64,000 bases of DNA from Micromonospora mirobrigensis (lineage in GTDB: Bacteria; Actinomycetota; Actinomycetes; Mycobacteriales; Micromonosporaceae). The stretch spans positions 62,001-126,000 of the forward strand of contig NZ_FMCX01000003.1 of the NCBI RefSeq assembly GCF_900091555.1, in the 5' to 3' direction. Of this stretch, positions 54,027 to 63,059 are shown piece after piece. Both the position numbers and the translations under genes were made by a program. The notes beneath the pieces were generated by a model. That model ran no database searches. It saw nothing but the letters and a program-made list of their open reading frames with translations, and was not told the origin of the DNA. Positions within the stretch are counted from its first letter, which is position 1. The number at the start of each line of letters is the position of its first letter.

Positions 54027-54467
54027 TCAGCCGCGGGCTGGCATACCGTAGAACCGCTCCACGTGCAGGCGCAGCACCAGCCGCCCCTCGGCCACCATGG
54101 CCCCCCGGAAGTCGTCCCAGTCGGGGTGCTCACCCTGCACCGCCCGGTAGAGCCCGACCAGCTCCTCCACCGTCGGGTCGTCCGGCCGGGCCGCCACCGG
54201 GGTCAGCTCGGCCCGCGCCTCCGCCACCGCGTACGCCCAGCCGTCGTCGCTGCTGACGTGGAAGCTGGCCCGGGGGTCGCGGCGCAGGTTCGCGGTCTTG
54301 GCCCGGCCCTCGGTGACCGACACCCGGATCAGCCCGCGGTCCCGCTCGAAGGAGTAGACCACGTTGGACAGTTGCGGCCGGCCGTCCCGCTTGATGGTGG
54401 CCAGCACGCCGAGCCACTTCCCGGCGATCAGGTCGGTCAGGGCCTGCTGGTGCTGCTCGTCAGCCAT
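54027..54467 (-). CDS. PPOX-class (F420/FMN-type) oxidoreductase
   Basis: This 146-residue split-barrel protein has LIAGKWLGVLATIKRDGRPQ, LSNVVYSFERDRGLIRVSV, and RRDPRASFHVSSDDGWAYAV, the layout of the F420-dependent pyridoxamine-oxidase-like family of actinobacteria. ATG 54467 follows GGAGG by 5 bases. It probably shares a transcript with the TMEM175-like gene. The substrate is unknown. Confidence 0.87.
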   Translation of the reverse strand: MADEQHQQALTDLIAGKWLGVLATIKRDGRPQLSNVVYSFERDRGLIRVSVTEGRAKTANLRRDPRASFHVSSDDGWAYAVAEARAELTPVAARPDDPTVEELVGLYRAVQGEHPDWDDFRGAMVAEGRLVLRLHVERFYGMPARG

Positions 54468-54589
54468 GGTGTCCTCCGCGGTCGGTGCGGTCCCGGACTC
54501 CATCCCACCGCATCGGAGGGTTGCGCGCGAGCGCTTCGACCGGCGCGGCGTCGGGCGGCACCACCACACCGCCCGGCAGACCGTCCGCC

Positions 54590-54643
54590 GGTGAGCGACA
54601 TTCCTGAGGGTCACGTTCATGCCTGTCAGGAATGTCGCTCACC
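54590..54643. repeat. Perfect 18-bp inverted repeat
   Basis: Arms 54590-54607 and 54626-54643 (core GTGAGCGACATTCCTGA) are exact reverse complements around an 18-base loop, between the asd stop and the PPOX start on the minus strand. It may end asd transcription or be a dispersed element. Confidence 0.7.
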
Positions 54644-54700
54644 ACGATGGCGCCCAGGCCCGACCGGGGACCAGCGGCCCCGGCCCGGCGGCGGCCTGGC

Positions 54701-55798
<1,098 letters not shown>

Positions 55799-57145
55799 CT
55801 AGCGGGTGGCGTCGGTCACCTCGCCGAGCCCGGCCGCCCGCAGCTCGTCCCGGACCACCGCGGCGTCACCCTCGATGACCAGGGTCAACGCCTCCGGGTG
55901 CAGGTGCTCGGCGGCGGCCGCCGAGACCAGCCCGGCGTCCGCGGCGAGCAGCGACTCGCGCAGCCGGGCGTGGTAGTCGTCCGGCAGGTCGTGCACCACC
56001 AGCGTGGTCAGCGCCGCCGCGATCGCCCGCGGGCTCTGGAGCTCGACCGAGAGCTGGCCGGCCCGCCAGGAGCGGGCCACCGCCACCTCGTCCTCGGTCA
56101 CCCCGCCGACCTGGGTACGGGTGATCTCACCGACCGCCTCCACCAGGGCCGGCGCGGTGACCGCGGTCTGCACCCCGGAGGCGACCGCGAAGCGACCGAA
56201 CCGGCGGGACGGGGCGAAGTCGGCGCGGATGCCGTACGTGTAACCGCGCACCTCGCGCAGCAGGTGGTTGAGGCGGGAGGTGAACGCGCCACCGAGGACC
56301 GTGCCGGTGAGCATCATCGCCATGTGGTCCGGGTGGGCGCGGTGCGGCGACGGGTGACCCAGCCGCAGCGTGGACTGGACCGAGCCGGGCCGGTCCACCA
56401 GGATGATCCGCCGCTGCGCCGGCAGCGGTGCCTCGATCGGTCCGCCGCGCTCCACCGGGCCGCCACCGGCCCCGGCGAACGCCGCCGCACCGAGCGCGTC
56501 CAGGTCGAGCCGGTCCAGGTCGCCCACGACGATCAGGGTGCCCGGCCGGATGAACCACTCGGAGTGGAAGACCGTGACGTCCTCCACGTCCAGTCCGGCC
56601 ACCGACTCCGGGTCGCCGTACATCGGCCGGCCCCACCGGTTCTCGGCGCCGAACAGGGCGCCCCGCAGCGCCGCGTCGGCCCGCGGGCCCGGGTTCGCCC
56701 AGTCCATCCGCAGCGCGGTGGCCTCGTCGTCGCGGACCCGCCGGACGTCGTCCGGGTCGAGTCGCGGCGTCCGGACGGCCTCGGCGAGCAGCTCCACCGC
56801 AGCGTTCAGCCGGTCCACCGGGACCTGGACGCTGACCTGGAAGGTGTCCCAGTCCAGTGCGGTCACCAGCTCGGTGCCGAGCCCCTCCACGGCCAGCGCG
56901 AAGGCGGTGGCGTCCCGGTGCGCCGTGCCCTCCTCCAGCGCCTTGGCGAGCACCCCGCCGAGCCCCTCCTTGCCGACCGGCTCCCGACCGGCGCCGGCGT
57001 CCAACAGCAGCAGCGCGACGGCGAGGTTCTGCCCGGGCAGGTGTGCGGCGACGACCTGGCCACCGGCGACCTGGCGGCGGACCACCGACGGGAACCGGTA
57101 CGGGCGGGCGGCGCCCGGACCGGGGCGGGCGGCGATCAGCGTCAT
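55799..57145 (-). CDS. M16-family peptidase-like protein, non-catalytic subunit
   Basis: This 448-residue protein has the two-domain M16 fold but no HxxEH zinc motif; the equivalent region reads GLGGVLAKALEEGTAH. It keeps REVRGYTYGIRADFAP in the C-terminal domain, the Arg/Tyr pair that positions substrate. This is the usual partner of the catalytic half in M16B-type peptidases. Its ATG overlaps the stop of the catalytic subunit gene (ATGA). Confidence 0.88.
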   Translation of the reverse strand: MTLIAARPGPGAARPYRFPSVVRRQVAGGQVVAAHLPGQNLAVALLLLDAGAGREPVGKEGLGGVLAKALEEGTAHRDATAFALAVEGLGTELVTALDWDTFQVSVQVPVDRLNAAVELLAEAVRTPRLDPDDVRRVRDDEATALRMDWANPGPRADAALRGALFGAENRWGRPMYGDPESVAGLDVEDVTVFHSEWFIRPGTLIVVGDLDRLDLDALGAAAFAGAGGGPVERGGPIEAPLPAQRRIILVDRPGSVQSTLRLGHPSPHRAHPDHMAMMLTGTVLGGAFTSRLNHLLREVRGYTYGIRADFAPSRRFGRFAVASGVQTAVTAPALVEAVGEITRTQVGGVTEDEVAVARSWRAGQLSVELQSPRAIAAALTTLVVHDLPDDYHARLRESLLAADAGLVSAAAAEHLHPEALTLVIEGDAAVVRDELRAAGLGEVTDATR

Positions 57146-58434
57146 GAGGTCTCCTCCGGCAGGTAGGTCAGGGTCACCCGGTCCTCGGCGCGCAGCACGT
57201 CGGCGGCCGCCTCGGCGATCTGCTCGGCGGTCACCGCGAGCCAGGCCGGCAGCCGCTCACCGACCTTCGCCGGGTCGCCGAGCTGGGTGGCGTACCGGCC
57301 CAGGGCGTCGGCGCGACCCTCCACGGTGGCCATCTGCCGCCACCACTGGGTGCTCAGCATGGCCTTGGCCCGGTCCAGCTCGCTCGCCGTCACCGGCACC
57401 GTGGCCAGCTCGTCGACCACCTCGGCCAGACCGGCGGCGAGCCGCTGCGCGCCCACCCCGGGGCGGGCGGTGGCGGTGGCGATCAGCGGCGCCGGCGCGT
57501 GCGCCAGGTCCACCCCGTACGCCCCGACGCTGTCCGGCTGGGCGAGCCGCTCGCCGTCGGCGAGGCGCTGGTAGAGCCGGCTGCCCCGGCCGTCGCCGAG
57601 GACGGTGGCGAGCACCGTGGTCACGTCGTACCCGGGGCTGCCGTAGGGGTGGGTGCGGTGGGCGACGTACACCCGGGGGGCCGGGACGTCGCCGGTGACC
57701 CGCTCGACGGCCGGCCGGCCGGTGGCCGCGACGGTACGGCCGTCCGGCGCGGCGGGGATGTCGTCACGGCGCGGGATGGCGCCGAAGTACCGCTCGGCCA
57801 GCTTGAACACCTCGTCGGCGCCGGCGTCCCCGGTGACCGTCAGCACCGCGTTGTTCGGCGCGTAGTAGGTCGAGTGGAAGGCCTGGAAGGTGGCCAGGTC
57901 GGCGGCGTTCAGGTCGGCCATCGAGCCGATCGTCGCGTGGTGGTACGGGTGGCCCGGCGGGTAGAGCAGCGGCAGCAGGCGCAGCCAGGCGTCGCCGTAC
58001 GGGACGTTCTCGTAGCGCTGTCGCCGCTCGTTCTTGACCACCTCACGCTGGTTGTCCAGGGTCTCCTGGGTCAGCGCGGGCACCAGGCCGCCCATCCGGT
58101 CGGCCTCCAGCCAGAGCGCCAGCTCCAGGTGCTCGGCCGGGACGGTCTCGAAGTAGTTGGTGCGGTCCGGGTTGGTGGTGGCGTTGAGCGTGCCGCCGGA
58201 GCCCTGGACGAGCTTCATGTGCTCGGTCTTCGCCACGTTCACCGAGCCCTCGAACATCAGGTGCTCGAAGAGGTGCGCGAACCCGGTCTGCCCGTCCGGC
58301 TCGTGGCGGGAGCCGACGTCGTACCAGAGGTTGACCGCGACCGCCGGGGCGGTGCGGTCCTCGCTGACCACCACGCGCAGGCCGTTGTCCAGTTGGGTGG
58401 TCTCGATGGGCCAGGGGTAACCGCTGTCGGGCAT
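57142..58434 (-). CDS. M16-family zinc metallopeptidase, catalytic subunit
   Basis: This 430-residue protein has the inverted zinc motif FAHLFEHLMFEGS (HxxEH) near residue 50 and a downstream Glu ligand in the helix around TLDNQREVVKNERRQR. The N-terminus LDNGLRVVVSEDRTAPAVAV is typical of processing-peptidase-like proteins. It would form a clamshell heterodimer with the adjacent non-catalytic subunit and cleave small unfolded peptides. No signal peptide is seen. Confidence 0.93.
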   Translation of the reverse strand: MPDSGYPWPIETTQLDNGLRVVVSEDRTAPAVAVNLWYDVGSRHEPDGQTGFAHLFEHLMFEGSVNVAKTEHMKLVQGSGGTLNATTNPDRTNYFETVPAEHLELALWLEADRMGGLVPALTQETLDNQREVVKNERRQRYENVPYGDAWLRLLPLLYPPGHPYHHATIGSMADLNAADLATFQAFHSTYYAPNNAVLTVTGDAGADEVFKLAERYFGAIPRRDDIPAAPDGRTVAATGRPAVERVTGDVPAPRVYVAHRTHPYGSPGYDVTTVLATVLGDGRGSRLYQRLADGERLAQPDSVGAYGVDLAHAPAPLIATATARPGVGAQRLAAGLAEVVDELATVPVTASELDRAKAMLSTQWWRQMATVEGRADALGRYATQLGDPAKVGERLPAWLAVTAEQIAEAAADVLRAEDRVTLTYLPEETS

Positions 58435-58517
58435 GACCCGACGCTATCCGATCTCCGGGGCGGAAAGGTGACGTGTCGCGGCGGCATCGTCGGGTCCGCC
58501 GCGGGTAGGGCAGTGTC

Positions 58518-59261
58518 ATGCCGACCGTCTCCCCCGCCTCCGCCGCCGGCGCGGCCGTGGTCGTCGCGGGCGCGGCCGCCGCGCTGACCCGGCTGCGCCG
58601 CACCCGTCGCCTGCTGCACCCGGCCGGCCGCTCGTTCACCGCCGACGTGCTGATCTGGGGCGCGGTGCCGCCGACCGGGGTGCCCCTGCTGGACCGGCCG
58701 GGCCGGTACCGGGGCACCGTCCGACTCTCCAAGGGCACGCCCACCCCGGGCGCCTGGCCGGACCTGCTGGGCCTGGCGGTGCGCCTGCACGACACCGGCG
58801 ACGGCCCGGTCGACCTGCTGGTCAGCTCCAGTGGCGCGCCGCCGGTGCTGCGGAACCTGCCGCTGCCCCGGCGGCGGTTCACCGGGACGTACACCACGAT
58901 CATGCCGTTCCGGGCGGAGGCGCGGCGGGTGTGGCTGGCGGCGTTGGCCGACCCGGAGTCGCCGGAGCTGGGTCGCGGCCTGGCCGAACTGACGGCGGTG
59001 ACCGGGGCGCGGCGGCCCCGGCTGGTGCTCGCGGCCGGGTCGGCGGTCGGGCCCTGGCACCCGGTCGGTCAGGTCACCCTGGGCGACCGGCTCGACGAGC
59101 GGGCGGACCGGGCGCTGGCCTTCGACCCGATCGGGAACCTGCCGCCCGGGCTGCGGGCGGTGGGTCTGCTCGCCTGGCTGCGCGAGCAGACCTACCGAGG
59201 GTCCCGCCGGGCCCGGGGGGCGTCGGCTCAGTCGGGGGGTTCGATCGGGGTGACGGTCTGA
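58518..59261 (+). CDS. Catalase-superfamily-like hypothetical protein
   Basis: This 247-residue protein has a hydrophobic N-terminus (AAGAAVVVAGAAAALTRL), then RYRGTVRLSKGTPTPGAWPD, LLGLAVRLHD and VDLLVSSSG. The RxRxSKG...PDxxGLAVR pattern recalls the substrate-channel strands of heme catalases and relatives sometimes labelled phosphodiesterase. No proximal Tyr motif is obvious, so heme binding is doubtful. The 3' end overlaps a small gene on the other strand by 34 bases. Confidence 0.6.
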   Translation: MPTVSPASAAGAAVVVAGAAAALTRLRRTRRLLHPAGRSFTADVLIWGAVPPTGVPLLDRPGRYRGTVRLSKGTPTPGAWPDLLGLAVRLHDTGDGPVDLLVSSSGAPPVLRNLPLPRRRFTGTYTTIMPFRAEARRVWLAALADPESPELGRGLAELTAVTGARRPRLVLAAGSAVGPWHPVGQVTLGDRLDERADRALAFDPIGNLPPGLRAVGLLAWLREQTYRGSRRARGASAQSGGSIGVTV

Positions 59262-59443
59262 TCCGAGGTGCGGTGTTCCAGGACGGTGTCCGGCGCGGCG
59301 TTCTGGTCGTCCTCCCTGATGTCGGACTCGGTGAGGATGGCGTCGGCCTGGGCCTGCGGGTCGTCGCTGCCGACCGCCGCCTCCTCGGGCAACAGGTGCG
59401 CGCGGGACTCCACCCGGTCCTGATCGTTCTGCTCGTGGGTCAT
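59228..59443 (-). CDS. Small acidic, probably disordered protein
   Basis: This 71-residue protein is rich in Asp, Glu and Gln with no hydrophobic core (MTHEQNDQDRVESRAHLLPE, then EDDQNAAPDTVLEHRTSDQT). Composition suggests intrinsic disorder. It resembles the other small acidic protein at 62767. It overlaps the tail of the convergent gene. The role is unknown. Confidence 0.6.
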   Translation of the reverse strand: MTHEQNDQDRVESRAHLLPEEAAVGSDDPQAQADAILTESDIREDDQNAAPDTVLEHRTSDQTVTPIEPPD

Positions 59444-59504
59444 GCCGGGGGTGTTACCCCGGCGGCCCGGCCGGCACGCCCGCCCCGGTGTCCGGCGCGG
59501 TGGC

Positions 59505-60656
59505 TCAGCGGAACGGGCCGCGCACCTCGTAGGTGATGCCGCCCGAGGAGGAGCCGGAGGTGCCGCGCTGCGACGAGAAGTAGAGCCGGCCGCCGTCCGG
59601 GGAGAACGCCGGGCCGGTGATCTCGGAACCGCTCTGCCCGGTGATCCGCAGGAACGGCGTGACCACGCTGTCCGGGGTGATCAGACAGATCTCCATGTTG
59701 CCGCCGTCCTCGGCGACGTAGAGGTCGCCGTACCGGGAGCCGGTGATGTTGTCCACCCCGGTCAGCGGGGCGGTGCCGGTGGTGACCAGGGAGTCGTCGT
59801 AGGCCAGGTCGATCCGCTGGTTGACCGCGTCGTACGCCCAGACCCGGTTGTCGCCCTTGGTGGTGAACCAGCAGGTGCCGCCCGCGTACCAGCAGCCCTC
59901 GCCACCGTTGAACTTCTTGGCCGAGGAGACCTGCTGACGGGTGTAGGTGGGCGAGCCGTCGGGGTCGGGGACCCGGGTCCAGCTCACCGGGCCGCTGGTG
60001 GCGGTGCCGCCCACCAGCACCTCCAGGGTGCCGGCGGAGAGGTCGCCCCAGACGGTGGGCCGGAACCGGTAGAAGCAGCCGCTGGTCTCGTCCTCGGTCA
60101 GGTAGATCACCCTGCGGTCCGGGTCGGCCGCGGCCGCCTCGTGGTTGAACCGGCCGAGCGCGGGCCGGCGCACCGCCGCCGTCCCGCCCTGCGGGTACGT
60201 CTCGTAGACGTAGCCCCGGCTGACCTCCTCACAGGAGAGCCAGGTGCCCCACGGGGTCGCCCCGCCGGCACAGTTCCGGTTGGTGTTTCCCAGGATCCGG
60301 TACGCCGACGAAATCGTTCCGTCCGAGTTGAAGCGGATCGCGGAGGCACCTCCGGTGGTGGAGATCTCAGAGTTCGAGACATAGATCCAGCCGGTGCCGG
60401 CGGTGAAGCAGGCACCGCCGTCGGGGGCGTCGTGCCAGGCGTACGAGGTGCCGGGGACCACCTGCCGGGAGCGGGCGACCACCCGGCTGGCGAAGCCGGC
60501 GGGGAGCTGGATCCCGTTGGCGTCGGCGCTGCCCAGCGGCCCGTAGGGTCCGGTGCCGGGTTGGGCCGGCACGGCGAGCGCGGCGCCGGCCCAGAGGCTC
60601 CCGGAGAAGGCGGCGGCGCCGGCGACGGTGGCGCGCAGGACGGTACGACGATGCAT
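59505..60656 (-). CDS. PhoX-type (DUF839) secreted phosphatase-like protein, TAT signal
   Basis: This 383-residue protein begins MHRRTVLRATVAGAAAFSGS, a twin-arginine signal with a short hydrophobic core. Then come GTSYAWHDAPDGGACF, SNSEIST, CAGGATPWGTWLSCEEVSRG, GRFNHEAAAADP and YLTEDETSGCFY, the metal-coordinating loops of the PhoX beta-propeller family. PhoX enzymes are Ca/Fe-dependent alkaline phosphatases. It would act outside the cell. No pho box was recognised upstream. Confidence 0.88.
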   Translation of the reverse strand: MHRRTVLRATVAGAAAFSGSLWAGAALAVPAQPGTGPYGPLGSADANGIQLPAGFASRVVARSRQVVPGTSYAWHDAPDGGACFTAGTGWIYVSNSEISTTGGASAIRFNSDGTISSAYRILGNTNRNCAGGATPWGTWLSCEEVSRGYVYETYPQGGTAAVRRPALGRFNHEAAAADPDRRVIYLTEDETSGCFYRFRPTVWGDLSAGTLEVLVGGTATSGPVSWTRVPDPDGSPTYTRQQVSSAKKFNGGEGCWYAGGTCWFTTKGDNRVWAYDAVNQRIDLAYDDSLVTTGTAPLTGVDNITGSRYGDLYVAEDGGNMEICLITPDSVVTPFLRITGQSGSEITGPAFSPDGGRLYFSSQRGTSGSSSGGITYEVRGPFR

Positions 60657-60776
60657 CGGTCTCTCCCTCGAAGGACCCGACAGGTGCCCATGAAGTTACC
60701 GGCAGTTCCATCGACGTTGGTGAACTTCGGGGGTGGCTTTTCCGACGGGACGGCGAGCGTCGGCCGACGAGTCGGG

Positions 60777-60782
60777 TACGCT
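60777..60782 (+). promoter_or_regulatory. Weak -10-like element before the DAHP synthase leader
   Basis: TACGCT lies 8 bases before the GTG of the leader frame. If used, the leader peptide mRNA would be leaderless. No convincing -35 is seen. Confidence 0.25.
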
Positions 60783-60789
60783 GGCCGAC

Positions 60790-60849
60790 GTGACTCGCTC
60801 GTATCGATGGTTTAGGCAGCCGGCTCCGACGCCGGTGACCTCACCATGA
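60790..60849 (+). CDS. Candidate aromatic leader peptide upstream of DAHP synthase
   Basis: A 19-codon frame (GTG 60790, TGA 60847-60849) encodes MTRSYRWFRQPAPTPVTSP, with Tyr, Trp and Phe codons within four positions. It is followed by hairpins and the DAHP synthase gene 125 bases later. Placement and codon content fit a transcription-attenuation leader for aromatic amino acids. Confidence 0.45.
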   Translation: MTRSYRWFRQPAPTPVTSP

Positions 60850-60867
60850 GCTGACGTCACCACGTTT

Positions 60868-60928
60868 CGAGCCGGCCGGGCGGGAGCTTCTCAGCTCCTG
60901 CCCTTCTCTTTACGAGCAGCCGGCTCGA
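60868..60928 (+). promoter_or_regulatory. Candidate attenuator hairpins before DAHP synthase
   Basis: An 11-bp stem (60878-60888 with 60893-60903, one G-U pair, 4-base loop) is followed by TTCTCTTT, like a terminator. It is enclosed by a second stem (60868-60876 with 60919-60927). GCCGGCTC at 60819-60826, inside the leader frame, can pair with GAGCCGGC at 60869-60876 as an alternative. Confidence 0.45.
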
Positions 60929-60974
60929 CCCGGGCACCGGCCCCGGGGGACGGTCGGCGGAAGGACAGCCCACC

Positions 60975-62060
60975 GTGACGACCCCGGAGACCGACGCGGT
61001 CAGCGATCAGCGGATCGACCGCGTCGTGCCGTTGACCACCCCGGCCCTGCTCCACCACGACCTGCCCCTGGACGCCCCGCTCGCCTCGGCCGTGCTGGCC
61101 GGCCGGCGCGCGGTCGGCCGGGTGCTGGACCGCGCCGACGACCGCCTGCTGGTCGTGGTCGGCCCGTGCTCGGTGCACGACCCCGCCGCCGCCCTGGAGT
61201 ACGCGGGCCGGCTGCGCGAGGCCGCCGACCGGCTCTCCGACGACCTGCTGGTGGTGATGCGGGTCTACTTCGAGAAGCCGCGCTCGACCGTGGGCTGGAA
61301 GGGCCTGATCAACGACCCGCGGCTGGACGGCTCGGGCGACGTCAACACGGGCCTGCGGATCGCCCGTACCCTCCTGCTCGACGTGCTGCGGCTGGGCCTG
61401 CCGGTGGGCTGCGAGTTCCTCGACCCGATCACCCCGCAGTACATCGCGGACACCGTCGGCTGGGGCGCGATCGGCGCGCGGACCGTCGAGAGCCAGGTGC
61501 ACCGGCAGCTCGCCTCCGGTCTCTCCATGCCGATCGGCATGAAGAACCGCCCGGACGGCAGCATCGCCACCGCGGTGGACGCGATCCGGGCGGCCGGCGT
61601 ACCGCACGTCTTCCCCGGCATCGACGTCTCCGGTACCCCGGCGATCATGCACACCCGGGGCAACGCCGACGGGCACCTGGTGCTGCGCGGCGGCAACGAC
61701 GGCCCGAACTACGACGCGGCCTCGGTGACCGGCGCGCTGGACCTGCTCCGGGCGGCGGGGCTGCCCGAACGGGTGGTGATCGACGCCAGCCACGCCAACA
61801 GCGGCAAGGACCACCGCCGGCAGCCGCTGGTCGCCGAGGACGTGGCGGCGCAGCTCGCCGCCGGCCAGCGGGGGGTCGTCGGCATCATGCTGGAGAGCTT
61901 CCTGCAGCCGGGCCGCCAGGACCTCGACCCCACCCGGGAGCTGGAGTACGGAAAGTCGATCACCGACGCCTGCCTCGGCTGGCCGCAGACCGAGCAGGTC
62001 CTCACCCACCTGGCCCACTCCGTCCGAGCCCGCCGCGCCACCCTCCCCACCCCCGCCTGA
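60975..62060 (+). CDS. aroF: 3-deoxy-7-phosphoheptulonate (DAHP) synthase, class I
   Basis: This 361-residue class I DAHP synthase condenses phosphoenolpyruvate and erythrose 4-phosphate, the first step of aromatic synthesis. Motifs: VVGPCSVHDPAAALEYA (metal Cys), MRVYFEKPRSTVGWKG, GARTVESQVHR, GMKNRPDGS, and IDASHANSGKDHRRQP (metal His). GTG 60975 follows GGAAGGAC. Class I enzymes of this type are feedback-inhibited by Tyr or Phe; which one applies is not readable. A leader peptide with aromatic codons precedes it. Confidence 0.94.
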   Translation: MTTPETDAVSDQRIDRVVPLTTPALLHHDLPLDAPLASAVLAGRRAVGRVLDRADDRLLVVVGPCSVHDPAAALEYAGRLREAADRLSDDLLVVMRVYFEKPRSTVGWKGLINDPRLDGSGDVNTGLRIARTLLLDVLRLGLPVGCEFLDPITPQYIADTVGWGAIGARTVESQVHRQLASGLSMPIGMKNRPDGSIATAVDAIRAAGVPHVFPGIDVSGTPAIMHTRGNADGHLVLRGGNDGPNYDAASVTGALDLLRAAGLPERVVIDASHANSGKDHRRQPLVAEDVAAQLAAGQRGVVGIMLESFLQPGRQDLDPTRELEYGKSITDACLGWPQTEQVLTHLAHSVRARRATLPTPA

Positions 62061-62093
62061 CCCCCACCCCTCCCCCGCACCACCCCCGCGCCA

Positions 62094-62162
62094 CCCCGTT
62101 GATCATGAAGTTAGCGGCACAAACGGAGATCCACTTCGACGCTAACTTCATGATCAACGGGG
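62094..62162. repeat. Perfect 23-bp inverted repeat
   Basis: Arms 62094-62116 and 62140-62162 are exact reverse complements (core GTTGATCATGAAGTTAGCG) around a 23-base loop. They are markedly more AT-rich than the neighbourhood. It lies between the DAHP synthase stop and its strong terminator. Confidence 0.75.
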
Positions 62163-62192
62163 GCATGGCGGGGCGGGGGCGGATGGGAAGCG

Positions 62193-62229
62193 CGGCGCCG
62201 CCCGGTCCCCTGGGGACCGGGCGGCGCCG
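62193..62229 (+). terminator. Near-perfect palindrome, probable terminator
   Basis: An 18-bp GC-rich stem (62193-62210 with 62212-62229) with almost no loop lies downstream of DAHP synthase. Confidence 0.65.
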
Positions 62230-62467
62230 GGTGTCGGTGTGCAGGTCGCCTCTCGGCGCGTGGCGCGACGCGGCTCCAGCCGGACGGTGTTCCGCGAAGG
62301 CATTTCAGGTGAGGCCCGGGGACACTGGGCACACCGACGCTCTGCACAACCGGCGGGTCGGCCCCGGTGTTCCGGGGTGCCGGGTGTGCGTCGTCACGCC
62401 GGTCGGGACGGCGGCGGGGCCGGCGGGGGTGACGTTTGACCGATTCGCCCCCGGGTAGCTGATCGTC
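62230..62467. other. Non-coding gap
   Basis: I see no gene here. It should hold the promoter of the small gene at 62468. Confidence 0.35.
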
Positions 62468-62692
62468 GTGACCGACGACGCGCCCGTGACCGAGCAGCCG
62501 GACACCCGGCCGCTCGACGAACTGCTCGACGACATCTACCACGGCCAGGAGCGGATCAGCCAGGCGGACATCTACCGCCGGGCGGTCGCCGCGGAGCTGC
62601 CCGCGGAGCTGCTGTCCCGGATCGCCGCCCTCCCCCAGGGGGAGTACGCGGCCGACGAGGCGGCCGACCTGCTCGGCGGCACGGTCGGCTGA
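62468..62692 (+). CDS. Small conserved hypothetical protein
   Basis: This 74-residue acidic protein starts at GTG 62468. It contains LDELLDDIYHGQERISQADI and YRRAVAAELPAELLSRIAAL, two predicted helices with an alternating charge pattern. It looks like a small DUF-type protein shared by Micromonosporaceae; no function is known to me. The other small acidic gene follows 74 bases later. Confidence 0.65.
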   Translation: MTDDAPVTEQPDTRPLDELLDDIYHGQERISQADIYRRAVAAELPAELLSRIAALPQGEYAADEAADLLGGTVG

Positions 62693-62766
62693 ACCGCACC
62701 CCGACACCACGCCGCCCGACGCGGCCACGATCCCAGGCGGACCCGGAACCACCGGAGGGACAGGCA

Positions 62767-62976
62767 ATGACCGACCGTAACCAGGAACACGAGCACCTTC
62801 AGGCGCTGGGCCAGCCACCGGAGGGCCTGGACACCCTGCCGGAGCCGGACTTCGCCAACGAGCACGACCGGACGGCGGTGGACCGGGACGTGATCACCGG
62901 CGAGGACGAGGACGAGCGGGAGCCCGAGGCGTCGCGCGGCTGGGCCGGCGAGGACCACGGCACCACCCCCACCTGA
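62767..62976 (+). CDS. Small acidic, probably disordered protein
   Basis: This 69-residue protein starts at ATG 62767 with GGAGGGA 7 bases upstream, a strong site that supports translation. It is very acidic and low in hydrophobics (VITGEDEDEREPEASRGWAG). Like the protein at 59228 it is probably unstructured in isolation. A terminator hairpin follows. Confidence 0.65.
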   Translation: MTDRNQEHEHLQALGQPPEGLDTLPEPDFANEHDRTAVDRDVITGEDEDEREPEASRGWAGEDHGTTPT

Positions 62977-63017
62977 CCGGCGGGCCGGCGGCGACACCGG
63001 CCGGAGACGGACACACC

Positions 63018-63046
63018 GAAGGGGCCGGCGAACCGCCGGCCCCTTC
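63018..63046. terminator. Bidirectional hairpin terminator
   Basis: A perfect 13-bp stem (63018-63030 with 63034-63046) with a 3-base loop lies between convergent genes. Confidence 0.8.
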
Positions 63047-63059
63047 CGCGCTGAGCGGG

